DNA of 38,827 nucleotides from assembly GCA_017463425.1 (NCBI GenBank), contig JAFTPE010000016.1:1-38827 (forward strand), in the 5' to 3' direction. Under the pieces are notes generated by a model. That model was not told the DNA's origin, did no database searches, and saw only the letters and a list, made by a program, of their open reading frames with translations. Source of the stretch: Clostridia bacterium. Its GTDB lineage: Bacteria > Bacillota > Clostridia > Christensenellales > Borkfalkiaceae. The translations under genes and the position numbers were made by a program. Within the stretch, counting starts at the first letter, position 1; every line of letters starts with the position of its first letter. Shown piece by piece: positions 7,745 to 16,000 of the stretch.

Positions 7745-8632
7745 GTGAAAAGAGAAAGTAAAGTAAGTTTCTACGGTTTTATTAACGTAGACAAACCGTC
7801 GGGGATCGTATCTTCGACGGTGGTGAATAAAATCAAATGGTTGTCGGGCGCGCCCTGTGGGCATATGGGTACGCTCGACCCTTTGGCGAGTGGAGTTTTG
7901 CCTGTCGGAATTGGAAACGCCACCCGTCTTTTCGATTATTTTCTCGAAAAGGAAAAACAATATATCGCCGAATTTACCTTTGGGGTGGATTCGGATACGC
8001 TGGATTCGACGGGAACGCTTGTTTTTGGCGGCGCGATACCGACGGAAACGGCAATTAACGCCGTTTTGCCCAATCTTTTAGGGGATATTATGCAAATTCC
8101 ACCGAAATACAGCGCGAAAAACGTCAATGGCAAACGCGGTTACGACCTTGCCAGGGCAGGGATAGAATTTGAATTGCAACCCAAAAAAGTGCATATTTAC
8201 GATATAGAATGTCTTGGGAAAGTGGAGGAAAAAGCGGATACGTTCCGTTTTAAAATTCGTTGTGGTGGCGGTACGTATATCCGTTCGTTGGCGCGAGATA
8301 TTGCAGCGGCACTTGGTACAAAAGCGGTAATGAGCGCGCTCAGACGTACGCAAAGCGGTGTGTTTAACCTGAACAGCGCTGTGCCGTTTTCTTTTCTTGA
8401 AACCGACCCGACGATAGAAGAATTGGAAAAATACGTCATTCCCACCGAATCGGTTTTGCCGTTTGAGAGGTTGGTTTTGGAGGAAAAAAACGCTGAAAAA
8501 ATTTTCCACGGGCTACCCGTGTCCGCGTTGAATGAAAAAGATGGGTTGTATAAATTGTATCAAGGGGATATATTTTACGGGATTGCGGAGCTGAAAAACG
8601 GCTTGGCGAAGGCAAAGACGAAATTATGTTAA
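7745..8632 (+). CDS. truB: tRNA pseudouridine(55) synthase
   Basis: TruB makes pseudouridine 55 in the T-loop of tRNAs. The catalytic aspartate is in GHMGTLDPLASGVLPVGIG at about residue 44, and the KxYxxxxxFGxxxDTLDSTG region follows as expected. The later RCGGGTYIRSLARD motif contacts the RNA. The 295-residue length is normal. The start is GTG with CAGGAG upstream, 15 bases after pheT. The stop overlaps the ATG of ribF. Confidence 0.96.
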   Translation: MKRESKVSFYGFINVDKPSGIVSSTVVNKIKWLSGAPCGHMGTLDPLASGVLPVGIGNATRLFDYFLEKEKQYIAEFTFGVDSDTLDSTGTLVFGGAIPTETAINAVLPNLLGDIMQIPPKYSAKNVNGKRGYDLARAGIEFELQPKKVHIYDIECLGKVEEKADTFRFKIRCGGGTYIRSLARDIAAALGTKAVMSALRRTQSGVFNLNSAVPFSFLETDPTIEELEKYVIPTESVLPFERLVLEEKNAEKIFHGLPVSALNEKDGLYKLYQGDIFYGIAELKNGLAKAKTKLC

Positions 8633-9510
8633 AGACGGTGTGGCTGACGGAACAACCGAATAAAAATCCGTTAGAAAACGGAATGGGTACGGCCATGCTT
8701 TTGGGTGGTTTTGACGGTTTGCATTTAGGACATTGCAAATTGCTTGCTCGCGCAAAAGAAAGCGGACTGAAAGTGGGCGTAATGACCATTGTCGGGGGCA
8801 AAGAGGACGAAAACCTGTTTACGTTTCAAGAACGGGAGAGTATTTTTAAGAACGTGGGTATCGATTTTGTGTTTGAACTTCCGTTTTCGGAAATCAAAGA
8901 TATTACTCCGTTAGAATTTGTCGCATTATTACAAAAACAGTTTTCGCCAAAATTGTTCGTTTGCGGAGAGGATTTTCGCTTTGGCGCAAAGGCGCAAGGA
9001 ACGCCTGAAATTTTAAAACGAGCCACCCAGGTATGCGTTGACGTGCAACCTTTGGTGGAAAGAAACGGACAAAAAGTGAGTTCGTCCTATATCAAAACGT
9101 TGATAAAAAGTGGCGACGTGAAAAGCGCAAACGAACTGCTTTGCGAACGTTTTTTCTTGATAGGAAAGGTTTTTGAGGATAGAAAAATCGGGCGTACGTT
9201 GCAGTTTCCGACGGCAAATATCAAATATCCGATAGGGAAATATTCCTTAAAAAAAGGAGTGTATGAAACGCGCGTTACGCTTTTTGGAAAAGAATATAAA
9301 GGAATAACCAATTACGGCGCGCGGCCTACGTTTGACAACGACAAGGTGTTGACGGAAACCTATCTCGACGGTTTTGACGGCGATTTGTACGGACGGGAAT
9401 TAAAGGTGAGTTTTGTTCGGTATCTTCGTGATATACGGAAATTTGACGATATAGGCGCATTAAAAAAGCAACTGGAAGAAGATATCAGGAGGGTGAGAGA
9501 AAATGATTAA
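8626..9510 (+). CDS. ribF: Bifunctional riboflavin kinase/FAD synthetase
   Basis: RibF converts riboflavin to FMN and then FAD. The N-terminal nucleotidyltransferase domain shows GGFDGLHLGHCKLL at about residue 27, with CGEDFRFG further on. The C-terminal riboflavin kinase domain has GRTLQFPTANI near residue 189 and TNYGARPTF, ETYLDGFDGDLYG. Its start ATGTTAA overlaps the truB stop and has no good RBS, so translation probably depends on coupling. truB-ribF adjacency is common in Bacillota. Confidence 0.96.
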   Translation: MLKTVWLTEQPNKNPLENGMGTAMLLGGFDGLHLGHCKLLARAKESGLKVGVMTIVGGKEDENLFTFQERESIFKNVGIDFVFELPFSEIKDITPLEFVALLQKQFSPKLFVCGEDFRFGAKAQGTPEILKRATQVCVDVQPLVERNGQKVSSSYIKTLIKSGDVKSANELLCERFFLIGKVFEDRKIGRTLQFPTANIKYPIGKYSLKKGVYETRVTLFGKEYKGITNYGARPTFDNDKVLTETYLDGFDGDLYGRELKVSFVRYLRDIRKFDDIGALKKQLEEDIRRVREND

Positions 9511-10348
9511 ATTCGGGCCTAGCGGAAACTGCGAGAGCTTTTACGCCGAAGGGTATTCGCATACGGAAGAAGCGGCGGCGTTTGTAAAAAAGCGCGGTTT
9601 GGATTGTTTTGAATATTCGTTTGGGCGAGGCGTCCGTATGAGCGAGGAAAAGGCGATTTCCATAGGCGAGGCGTTTGCAAAAGAAGAAATCGAAATTTCC
9701 GCGCATGCGCCGTATTTTGTCAATTTTGCAAATCCCGACGACGAAATGGCTGCAAAATCCTACGGATACGTATTGGATAGCGGTAAAATGCTGAAATTAA
9801 TGGGCGGAAAACGCGTGGTTTTTCACCCTGCGGCACAGGGCAAGGCGAGTCGTGAAGAAGCGGTTTCTTTGACAGAAGAACGTTTAAAAATCTTGCGTGA
9901 TTATATTTACTTGAACGATATGCAGGATATGAAATTCTGTCCCGAAACTATGGGAAAACTCGCGCAGATTGGTACGGTGGAGGAAATTACACGCTTTTGT
10001 AAAATCGACCCCGTATACGTGCCGTGTATCGATTTTGGACATATCAACGCGAGAGAACAAGGCTCGTTGAAAACGGTTGTAGATTACAAATCACGTTTGG
10101 AATATATGATAGGCGAACTCGGTTTTGAAAAAATGAAACACTTTCATATGCATTTTTCAAAAATTATGTATTCGGCAAAAGGCGAGATTAAGCATTTGAC
10201 CTTTGAAGACAGCGTTTACGGTCCTGAATTCGAGCCGCTTGCAGTTGCCTTGAAAGAACTGTCGTTGCAGCCGTATATCGTCAGCGAATCGGCAGGTACG
10301 CAGGCGGAAGACGCGGCGTATATGAAGAAAGTTTACGCGAATTTGTAA
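9503..10348 (+). CDS. nfo: Endonuclease IV-type AP endonuclease
   Basis: A TIM-barrel AP endonuclease expected to cut 5' to abasic sites in base excision repair. The trinuclear zinc ligands are visible in order: HAPYFVN, FHPAA, CPETMGK, CIDFGHINA, HMHFSK and SESAGTQ. The 281-residue length is typical. It begins with ATG 9503 inside the ribF coding end, behind AGGAGGGTGAG. As the last gene of the pheST-truB-ribF-nfo run it could be T-box-influenced unless an internal promoter exists. Confidence 0.93.
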   Translation: MIKFGPSGNCESFYAEGYSHTEEAAAFVKKRGLDCFEYSFGRGVRMSEEKAISIGEAFAKEEIEISAHAPYFVNFANPDDEMAAKSYGYVLDSGKMLKLMGGKRVVFHPAAQGKASREEAVSLTEERLKILRDYIYLNDMQDMKFCPETMGKLAQIGTVEEITRFCKIDPVYVPCIDFGHINAREQGSLKTVVDYKSRLEYMIGELGFEKMKHFHMHFSKIMYSAKGEIKHLTFEDSVYGPEFEPLAVALKELSLQPYIVSESAGTQAEDAAYMKKVYANL

Positions 10349-10376
10349 AAATCGTATAAAAAGCATTATCCGACAC

Positions 10377-10405
10377 TTGACGAAAACGATTTTTTTTGTT
10401 AAAAT
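10377..10405 (+). promoter_or_regulatory. Promoter of the M24 peptidase-efp genes
   Basis: TTGACG (10377-10382), a 17-base spacer and TAAAAT (10400-10405). It rules out a longer peptidase reading frame beginning at 10396, which would start upstream of the transcript. Confidence 0.75.
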
Positions 10406-10425
10406 ATAGAATAAGAGGAAAAAGT

Positions 10426-11484
10426 ATGGTATTGCAGACGAACGGTAAAAAGATATTACAAAACGTCGATTGCGAGGCTGTATACGCTTCTTGCGAATTT
10501 TTGTTGCAATATATTACGGGATTCGTTGCAGAAAACGGATTCGTAATCGTGGACAAGGACGGCACGACGTTGTATACGGACAAGCGGTATATTGAAGCGG
10601 CGGAAAAACAATGCAAAGGCACGGACGTTACCCCCGTTTTATACAAACGCGACGAGTCAATGAAACGCTTGGCGGAATATAAAAGCGTGGGCATATCGTT
10701 CGACCAAACCAGCCATATTGAATACGTTACCCTTGAAAAAGCAGGCGTAAAAGCGGTGAATATTGACAAACAACTCTCAGAGTTGATGTCCGTAAAAAAC
10801 GAATTTGAGTTGTCGTGCATCGAAAAGGCTTGTAAAATAGCAGAAGAAGGTTTTTTGGCGACGTTGCCAAAAATCAAAGAGGGAATGACGGAAAACGAAG
10901 TGGCGGCGATACTCGAATACGAAATGCGTATGCGTGGGGCGCAAGGCCCTTCGTTTGAAACGATTGTGGCGTTTGGGGCGCACGCGGCTGTGCCGCACCA
11001 CGTAACGGGCGAAACGAAACTTTGTTTCGGCGACGAGATTTTAATCGATTTCGGTTGTCGAGTCAACGGGTATTGTTCGGATATTACGCGTACGTTTTTA
11101 TTCGGCGACGATGGAAAACACGAAGAATTTAAAAAGGCGTACGCTGCGGTGTTAAAAGCGCATACGCTGGTGAAAGAGAATTTGAAAAGCGGTATGACGG
11201 GCGCGCAAGGCGACGCGATTGCAAGGGAGTATTTGACTGAGCAAGGCTATGGCGAATTGTTTACCCATTCGTTAGGGCACGGTATCGGGTTGAATATCCA
11301 CGAATATCCCGGTTTAAATACCAAAAGTGAAACGGTTTTGAAAGACGGAATGGTATTTTCGGACGAGCCCGGCGTGTACGTAGAGGGCGAATACGGAATC
11401 CGTATCGAAGACACCGTTACGTTGAAAAACGGAAAAATAAAGAGTTTTATGTCTTTAACGGACAGAAACTTGATAATTTTATAA
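10426..11484 (+). CDS. Xaa-Pro aminopeptidase / M24 family metallopeptidase
   Basis: A cytoplasmic metallopeptidase expected to remove N-terminal residues preceding proline. The start at ATG 10426 (MVLQTNGKK) has AGAGG upstream and is downstream of the promoter. The N-terminal creatinase-like domain covers about residues 1-115. The M24 pita-bread domain carries the dimetal ligands: LIDFGCRVNGYCSDITRT (two Asp), HSLGHGIGLNIHE (His), DEPGVYVEGEYGIRIED (two Glu). The 352-residue length is normal for the short Gram-positive type. efp follows after 37 bases, a conserved pepQ/ypdF-efp arrangement. Confidence 0.93.
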   Translation: MVLQTNGKKILQNVDCEAVYASCEFLLQYITGFVAENGFVIVDKDGTTLYTDKRYIEAAEKQCKGTDVTPVLYKRDESMKRLAEYKSVGISFDQTSHIEYVTLEKAGVKAVNIDKQLSELMSVKNEFELSCIEKACKIAEEGFLATLPKIKEGMTENEVAAILEYEMRMRGAQGPSFETIVAFGAHAAVPHHVTGETKLCFGDEILIDFGCRVNGYCSDITRTFLFGDDGKHEEFKKAYAAVLKAHTLVKENLKSGMTGAQGDAIAREYLTEQGYGELFTHSLGHGIGLNIHEYPGLNTKSETVLKDGMVFSDEPGVYVEGEYGIRIEDTVTLKNGKIKSFMSLTDRNLIIL

Positions 11485-11521
11485 AAAATAAAAAAATGAG
11501 TGATATAAGGAGAAAAACACT

Positions 11522-12085
11522 ATGGCACAGATTTTGGCAGGCGACATTCGTAAAGGCGTAACTTTTGAATATAAGAGCGGCGTTTACACCGTTACCGATT
11601 TCCAACACGTAAAACCCGGTAAGGGCGCGGCGTTCGTTAGAACGACCTTGAAAAACGTAGTTACGGGACAAGTATTGTCGAACGAAACGTTCAACCCTAC
11701 GACGAAACTCGAAACCGCGCAGGTTGAAACGAAGAAAATGACGTATTCGTATTACGACGGCGAATTCTACGTATTTATGGACGAAGAATACAATCAAGAA
11801 ATGCTTTCTTTCGACCAAGTAGAAGATGCGTTGAAATATATCAAAGAAAACGACACCGTAACGGTGAAATTCTTGTATGGAAAGGCGTTCTCGGTAGAAC
11901 CCGAAAACTTTGTTGAACTCAAAGTTATTGAGGCTGAACCTGGTGTAAAGGGCAACACGGCAACCAACGTTATGAAGAACGCGAAGGTGGAAACGGGCGC
12001 AACGATTCAAGTGCCTATGTTCGTAGAAGAAGGCGAAACGATTCGTATCGATACGAGAACGGGCGAATATATGAGCCGCGTTTAA
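11522..12085 (+). CDS. efp: Elongation factor P
   Basis: EF-P enters the ribosome at polyproline stalls and promotes peptide bond formation. The three-domain protein of 187 residues begins [12 protein letters not shown] and has the domain I loop [11 protein letters not shown] with the tip lysine at position about 33. The family end is [16 protein letters not shown] to [12 protein letters not shown]. No gene for a lysine modification enzyme is visible nearby. AAGGAG precedes the ATG. Confidence 0.98.
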   Translation: MAQILAGDIRKGVTFEYKSGVYTVTDFQHVKPGKGAAFVRTTLKNVVTGQVLSNETFNPTTKLETAQVETKKMTYSYYDGEFYVFMDEEYNQEMLSFDQVEDALKYIKENDTVTVKFLYGKAFSVEPENFVELKVIEAEPGVKGNTATNVMKNAKVETGATIQVPMFVEEGETIRIDTRTGEYMSRV

Positions 12086-12131
12086 TCTATCCGATAAAGC
12101 GATTGATTTAATTAAAAAAAGCGAAATAAAT

Positions 12132-12157
12132 GCAGGATAGAATTATCCTGTATTTTG
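12132..12157 (+). terminator. Possible terminator after efp
   Basis: CAGGATA (12133-12139) pairs exactly with TATCCTG (12144-12150) around a 4-base loop, followed by the weak run TATTTTG. Termination may be partial, allowing some readthrough into dtd. Confidence 0.5.
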
Positions 12158-12182
12158 TCGTACTGAAAAAGAGGTGTAAAAG

Positions 12183-12620
12183 ATGAAAGCTGTGGCGCAA
12201 CGCGTAAAAAAGACAACGCTTTCGGTGGACGGAACTTTGATTTCCGAAATCCCGTTTGGATTGACGGTGTTTTTGGGTATTAAAAGCGGAGATACGGAAA
12301 AAGAGGCGGAGTATATGGCGAAAAAAATTGCCAATTTACGCGTCTTTGAGGACGAAAACGGAAAAATGAATTTGTCGGTGAAAGACGTCGGGGGCGAAGT
12401 GTTGTTGGTGTCGCAATTTACGTTATACGGCGATACGTCGCACGGGAACAGACCAAGTTTTACCCTTGCAGAACGCCCCGAAAAGGCAGAACCTTTATAT
12501 GAATACGCGGTGGACGCTTTGCGGGGACACGGCGTAACGGTGAAAAAGGGTGTATTTGGCGCAGATATGAAAATTGAACAATACAACGACGGACCCGTTA
12601 CCATTTTATTAGAAATATAA
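12183..12620 (+). CDS. dtd: D-aminoacyl-tRNA deacylase
   Basis: Dtd hydrolyses D-aminoacyl-tRNAs (and mischarged glycyl-tRNA-Ala), recycling tRNA. The 145-residue protein has the two signature motifs LLVSQFTLYGDTSHGNRPSF (about 77-96) and the cross-subunit NDGPVTILLE at the C-terminus; GPVT is the family's usual Gly-cisPro motif. AGAGG lies upstream of the ATG. A terminator follows at 12642. Confidence 0.97.
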   Translation: MKAVAQRVKKTTLSVDGTLISEIPFGLTVFLGIKSGDTEKEAEYMAKKIANLRVFEDENGKMNLSVKDVGGEVLLVSQFTLYGDTSHGNRPSFTLAERPEKAEPLYEYAVDALRGHGVTVKKGVFGADMKIEQYNDGPVTILLEI

Positions 12621-12641
12621 AAAATTTGAACGATAAACATA

Positions 12642-12674
12642 AAGGCGGTTGGTAAACAGCCGTCTTATTTTTTT
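12642..12674 (+). terminator. Terminator after dtd
   Basis: AAGGCGGTT (12642-12650) pairs with AGCCGTCTT (12658-12666) over 9 positions including two wobbles, with a 7-base loop, followed by ATTTTTTTA. Confidence 0.75.
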
Positions 12675-12768
12675 ATATTTTACTTTTACATTTGTAAAAA
12701 TAAGGGGATAATATTTTTGATAAAAACAACAATATAGACAGAATAGTTTTTAAAAAAACAAAAAATAT

Positions 12769-12797
12769 TTGACAATTTTTCAGGTGTTTTATATAAT
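12769..12797 (+). promoter_or_regulatory. Consensus promoter of the SorC-type regulator
   Basis: TTGACA (12769-12774), a 17-base spacer and TATAAT (12792-12797), a perfect SigA consensus in both boxes. The RBS of the gene (AAGG, 12815-12818) is weak, so strong transcription may be balanced by poor translation. Confidence 0.88.
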
Positions 12798-12828
12798 AAA
12801 TTTAAATAACACACAAGGCTTTTGATAA

Positions 12829-13779
12829 ATGGAAAAAATTGTAACCAATACTCGTTTGATAATTAAAACGTGCGATTTGTATTATAATAAAAAATGGAAA
12901 CATCAAGAAATCGCAGATTTTTTGAATATTTCAAGGCCAACGGTTTCCCGCATTTTGGCTTGTGCGTTGGAACAAAAAATTGTTAATATTACGATAAACA
13001 ATTTAGAGTCGGTTAGATATTGGGAATTGGAACAACGATTAAAAACCAAGTTTGAGTTACGAGACGTAATCGTCGTGGATTCAGACGAAAATATAGAAAG
13101 AACCAAACGGGCGTTAGGCTGTGCTACACGCAGATATTTGGAGGGGATTATACAAGAAAGGGATGTGGTAGGAATTTCAATGGGATCTACCTTATATTAC
13201 ACCGTTAATGGCACTTTTGAGAATAAAGTGAAAAATTTAACTGTCATACCGCTGATAGGCGGTATGGGACAGTTGAAAGCGGAACTTCATTCCAATCATT
13301 TGGCTGACGATTTTACCAAATGCTACGGCGGTACGTATTTGCCTTTGTATGCGCCTGCGCGTGTTTCAAATTCGGCTTTGCGTAAACATTTAAAAAAAGA
13401 ACAAGGCGTGGCGGAAGTGTTACAACTGCAGAAAAAAGTATCAATCGCGCTCGTGGGGATAGGTTTTCCAAATGAACAATCGTCGATTGCAGCAACGGGA
13501 TATTATAAAAAAAATGAAATCCAATCGCTACTTGAAAGACAAGTTGCAGGGGAAATATGTATGCAATTTTACGATTCGGAAGGGCATTGCGAACAATATA
13601 AGAACGACAATAACGTAATAGGGATTGAATTGAATAGATTGAGGAAAATTCCGTATTCTATAGGAATCGCAGGAGGGAAAGATAAAATTTCGGCGATTAA
13701 AGGCGCGACGAATGGAAAGTATATTAACGTCTTGATTACGGATTGTCAATGCGCAGAATTGTTATTGAATAAAAACTAA
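12829..13779 (+). CDS. SorC-family sugar-binding transcriptional regulator
   Basis: A DNA-binding regulator responding to a phosphorylated sugar or polyol. An N-terminal helix-turn-helix lies at about residues 22-50 (KWKHQEIADFLNISRPTVSR). A SorC/DeoR-type effector domain follows (DVVGISMGSTLYYTV, VIPLIGGMGQLKAELHSNHL, IALVGIG, GIAGGKDKISAIKGATNGKYINVLITD). The 316-residue length is normal. It is followed after 11 bases by a zinc-ribbon gene and then by dehydrogenase and isomerase genes, which it may control; EryD of erythritol catabolism is a member of this family. The effector is unknown. Confidence 0.93.
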   Translation: MEKIVTNTRLIIKTCDLYYNKKWKHQEIADFLNISRPTVSRILACALEQKIVNITINNLESVRYWELEQRLKTKFELRDVIVVDSDENIERTKRALGCATRRYLEGIIQERDVVGISMGSTLYYTVNGTFENKVKNLTVIPLIGGMGQLKAELHSNHLADDFTKCYGGTYLPLYAPARVSNSALRKHLKKEQGVAEVLQLQKKVSIALVGIGFPNEQSSIAATGYYKKNEIQSLLERQVAGEICMQFYDSEGHCEQYKNDNNVIGIELNRLRKIPYSIGIAGGKDKISAIKGATNGKYINVLITDCQCAELLLNKN

Positions 13780-13790
13780 GGCAGGGAAAA

Positions 13791-13973
13791 ATGGAGATTA
13801 AATCAGAATGGCTGTTATGCCCACGTTGTCAAAATAAAACGCGAATAAAATTAAGGACGGATACGGTGTTGGAAAATTTTCCTTTGTTTTGTCCGAAATG
13901 CAAATTCAGCGCGTTGATAACGGTCAAAAATTTAAAACTGAATATAATAAACGAGCCAGATGCGATAAAATGA
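13791..13973 (+). CDS. Cysteine-rich KTR-family zinc-ribbon protein
   Basis: A 60-residue protein with two CPxC knuckles (LLCPRCQNKTRIKLR and LFCPKCKFSALITV) and the NKTRxxxRxDTVLxNFPLxCPKCK pattern of the Cys_rich_KTR family. It also has the family's late (N/K)EPDA signature (NEPDAIK). Function is unknown; the two knuckles probably bind one zinc. Members of this family are frequent passengers of Tn916/Tn1549-like elements, but no integrase or conjugation gene is present here. It is 11 bases after the SorC regulator and its stop abuts a terminator. Confidence 0.88.
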   Translation: MEIKSEWLLCPRCQNKTRIKLRTDTVLENFPLFCPKCKFSALITVKNLKLNIINEPDAIK

Positions 13974-14021
13974 CACAGAGCCTATGAAAACAAACGATTT
14001 TCGTACGCTCTGTGTTTTTTT
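13973..14021 (+). terminator. Terminator after the regulator/KTR gene pair
   Basis: ACACAGAGC (13973-13981) pairs exactly with GCTCTGTGT (14007-14015); an inner GAAAA/TTTTC helix extends it, and TTTTTT follows. No clear promoter separates it from the dehydrogenase gene at 14056, so that gene may depend on readthrough. Confidence 0.82.
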
Positions 14022-14055
14022 ATATATAAAAATCAACAAATAACGGAGGTAAACA

Positions 14056-15234
14056 ATGAACGAAATTTTAAATATGGACATCAATGCAATGCCGCAAACG
14101 ACGTTTGCGTGTAGCTGTGGAAAAACGCACCATTTCGATTTGAAAGGGTTGTCGATAAGAAAAGGCGCAATCCACGATATTGTGTCAATGGCAAAACCTT
14201 TTAAAGAAGGGAAAATTCTTGTCGTTTTCGATAACAATACTTATCTTGCGGCAGGAAGAAAAACTGCGGAATTATTAAAGACGAACGGTTTCAAAGTAAA
14301 AGAATTGCTGTTTGATTGCGGAAAAGACGTTCTAATTCCCGACGAAAAAACGTTGGGTAGAATTTTACAAGAACAAGATTTTGACGTTTCGTTGATGATA
14401 GCAGTAGGATCAGGGGTTATTAACGATTCGGTTAAATTCGTTACTTCGCGAACGAAACTTCCCTTTATCGTTGTAGCAACGGCGCCGTCTATGGACGGTT
14501 ACGTTTCCGACGGCGCGCCGATTATATCGGCGGGATACAAATACTCGCCACAGGCGCATTTGGCGTACGGCTTGATTGGCGATACCGAAATTTTAAAAAC
14601 TGCGCCGCAAGATTTAATCCAGGCGGGATTTGGTGACGTAGTTGGTAAAATAACGGCAATCGCGGATTGGGACCTTGCCGTAAAAGCCAACGGCGATTAT
14701 CGGTGCGACACTTGCGTTGCGCTGGTGGAACGCGCTTTACAGAAATGTTTTTCTACGGCGGACGGATTAAAAATGCGCGACGAAACTTCCCTTTGCGCAT
14801 TATTCGAGGCCCTTACGTTGACTGGGGTGGCAATGGCTCTCGTGAACGTTTCAAGACCTGCATCAGGCGCAGAACATATGTTGTCGCATTATTGGGAAAT
14901 GGATTTTATCGCAAGAGGCTTAAACCCCAATCACCACGGGATTCAGGTCGGCGTGGCGACGGTGATAATCGCGCGTTTCTTTGAAGAACTTGGCGATACG
15001 TTGCCCAAGGGCTGTAAAGAACTTTGTCCTACGCCGTCGGAAATCGTTAAATTATTAAAAAAGGCAGATGCACCAACCAATCCCAAAGAAATCGGGATAG
15101 ACCGCGAATTGTTTTATCAAAGCCTTTTAAACGCACACACGGTGCGCCCTCGGTATTCAATTTTGCAATTTGCGAAAGAACAGGGCAGATTGGAAACAAT
15201 AGCAAAAAAAATAACGAAAGAAATTTACGGTTAA
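14056..15234 (+). CDS. egsA: sn-Glycerol-1-phosphate dehydrogenase family (AraM/EgsA-like)
   Basis: A metal-dependent NAD(P)H dehydrogenase of the iron-type alcohol dehydrogenase/DHQ synthase fold. Characterised relatives reduce dihydroxyacetone phosphate to sn-glycerol-1-phosphate. The 392-residue protein shows GSGVINDSVKF (about 118) where family members usually have GSGTINDITR, then TAPSMDGYVSDGAP, the metal-binding GFGDVVGK (about 192), SGAEHMLSHYWEM (about 270) and HHGIQVG (about 293). An N-terminal FACSCGKTHHF segment is also typical. GGAGG precedes the ATG. It is 13 bases from an RpiB-like isomerase gene. Whether its substrate is glycerol-1-phosphate or another polyol phosphate is open, given the sugar-type neighbours. 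Confidence 0.87.
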   Translation: MNEILNMDINAMPQTTFACSCGKTHHFDLKGLSIRKGAIHDIVSMAKPFKEGKILVVFDNNTYLAAGRKTAELLKTNGFKVKELLFDCGKDVLIPDEKTLGRILQEQDFDVSLMIAVGSGVINDSVKFVTSRTKLPFIVVATAPSMDGYVSDGAPIISAGYKYSPQAHLAYGLIGDTEILKTAPQDLIQAGFGDVVGKITAIADWDLAVKANGDYRCDTCVALVERALQKCFSTADGLKMRDETSLCALFEALTLTGVAMALVNVSRPASGAEHMLSHYWEMDFIARGLNPNHHGIQVGVATVIIARFFEELGDTLPKGCKELCPTPSEIVKLLKKADAPTNPKEIGIDRELFYQSLLNAHTVRPRYSILQFAKEQGRLETIAKKITKEIYG

Positions 15235-15247
15235 AGGAGAAAATAAT

Positions 15248-15685
15248 ATGAAAATAGCTTTTGGAAGCGACCCAAACGCAACGGAATTTAAATATGCGCT
15301 TATTGAATACGTGAAACAACTTGGACACGAAACGTACGATTTGGGTAGTGAGGACCCGATTTATGCGAACGTAGCAATCGATTGCGCAAAAGCCGTCGCG
15401 GCAAAAAAATACGATAGAGGAATTCTCGTTTGTGGTACGGGCATAGGCGTAGCGATAGCGGCAAATAAAGTAAAAGGCGCGTACGCCGCTTGTATTCACG
15501 ACGTATATCAAGCGCAACGCGCGCAGTTGTCAAATAACGCGAATATCATTACGATCGGCGCGCAGGTCGTGGGGATTGAATTGGCAAAATGTATGGTAAA
15601 AGAATATTTATCTTTGACTTTTGATATCAACGGCAGATCTAAAAATAAAGTAGAGCGAATTTATCGCTTTGAAAACGAATCGTAA
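15248..15685 (+). CDS. RpiB/LacAB-family sugar-phosphate isomerase, atypical
   Basis: An isomerase interconverting an aldose and a ketose phosphate. The 145-residue protein keeps the catalytic cysteine in VCGTGIG (Cys62) and the IAANK segment. Two motifs differ from standard ribose-5-phosphate isomerase B: it begins GSDPNATEF where RpiB usually has GSDHAG, and the usual REHNDAN region reads QLSNNANII. From memory, the GxDPNA...DDPIYANVA...SNNA pattern matches the subgroup acting on D-erythrulose 4-phosphate, so a tetrose or polyol pathway is likely. This assignment is tentative. AAGGAGA precedes the ATG. It is the last gene before a 400-base non-coding stretch. Confidence 0.85.
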   Translation: MKIAFGSDPNATEFKYALIEYVKQLGHETYDLGSEDPIYANVAIDCAKAVAAKKYDRGILVCGTGIGVAIAANKVKGAYAACIHDVYQAQRAQLSNNANIITIGAQVVGIELAKCMVKEYLSLTFDINGRSKNKVERIYRFENES

Positions 15686-15903
15686 TAAAAAGTTTAAAAA
15701 AATTACAAAATATACCACTAAAACACTTAACGACACGGGGGGCTATATTAAATATAATATATAATAGTGTAATAATAAAAAACATTCAAAATGATATCGC
15801 GCAATAGAGTATAAAATATTCTTTCAAAGCGAGAGGGGATAATATTTTGGAATATAATAGGCAAAAAAAAGTACAAATTGTAATATTTAAAGAACATACG
15901 GTA

Positions 15904-15933
15904 TTGAAATTGATTCTTGAGTTGTGATAAAAT
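15904..15933 (+). promoter_or_regulatory. Probable promoter of the accessory locus
   Basis: TTGAAA (15904-15909), an 18-base spacer and TAAAAT (15928-15933), with TG one base upstream of the -10 box (extended -10). The predicted start is near 15940, giving a leader of about 155 bases before the small peptide gene. Confidence 0.6.
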
Positions 15934-15980
15934 ATATCTACGTTGTGAAAATAATACTCAAAAAATGTGCTGTGTGGCTG

Positions 15981-16000
15981 TTTGTTGTGAACAACAAACA
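15981..16000. promoter_or_regulatory. 20-base palindrome, candidate operator
   Basis: GTTTGTTGTGAACAACAAAC has two 9-base arms that are exact inverse copies around a central GA. It lies about 48 bases downstream of the -10 box of the candidate promoter, where a bound repressor would block elongation. It could instead form a small RNA hairpin. The cognate regulator is not known; the SorC protein upstream is one candidate. Confidence 0.5.

Noticed and set aside
10396..10425. Upstream ATG extending the M24 peptidase by ten residues
   Set aside because: It precedes the -10 box of the promoter and has no RBS; ATG 10426 has AGAGG.
10281..11066. Reverse-strand open frame of 261 codons opposite the M24 peptidase
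   Set aside because: The forward strand carries clear peptidase motifs; the reverse frame has no recognisable domain and crosses the peptidase promoter.
15847..15927. A 26-codon TTG-start frame (MEYNRQKKVQIVIF...) behind GAGAGGGG
   Set aside because: Its end overlaps the best promoter of the region (-35 at 15904), the RBS match is partial, and the codons look like random AT-rich sequence.
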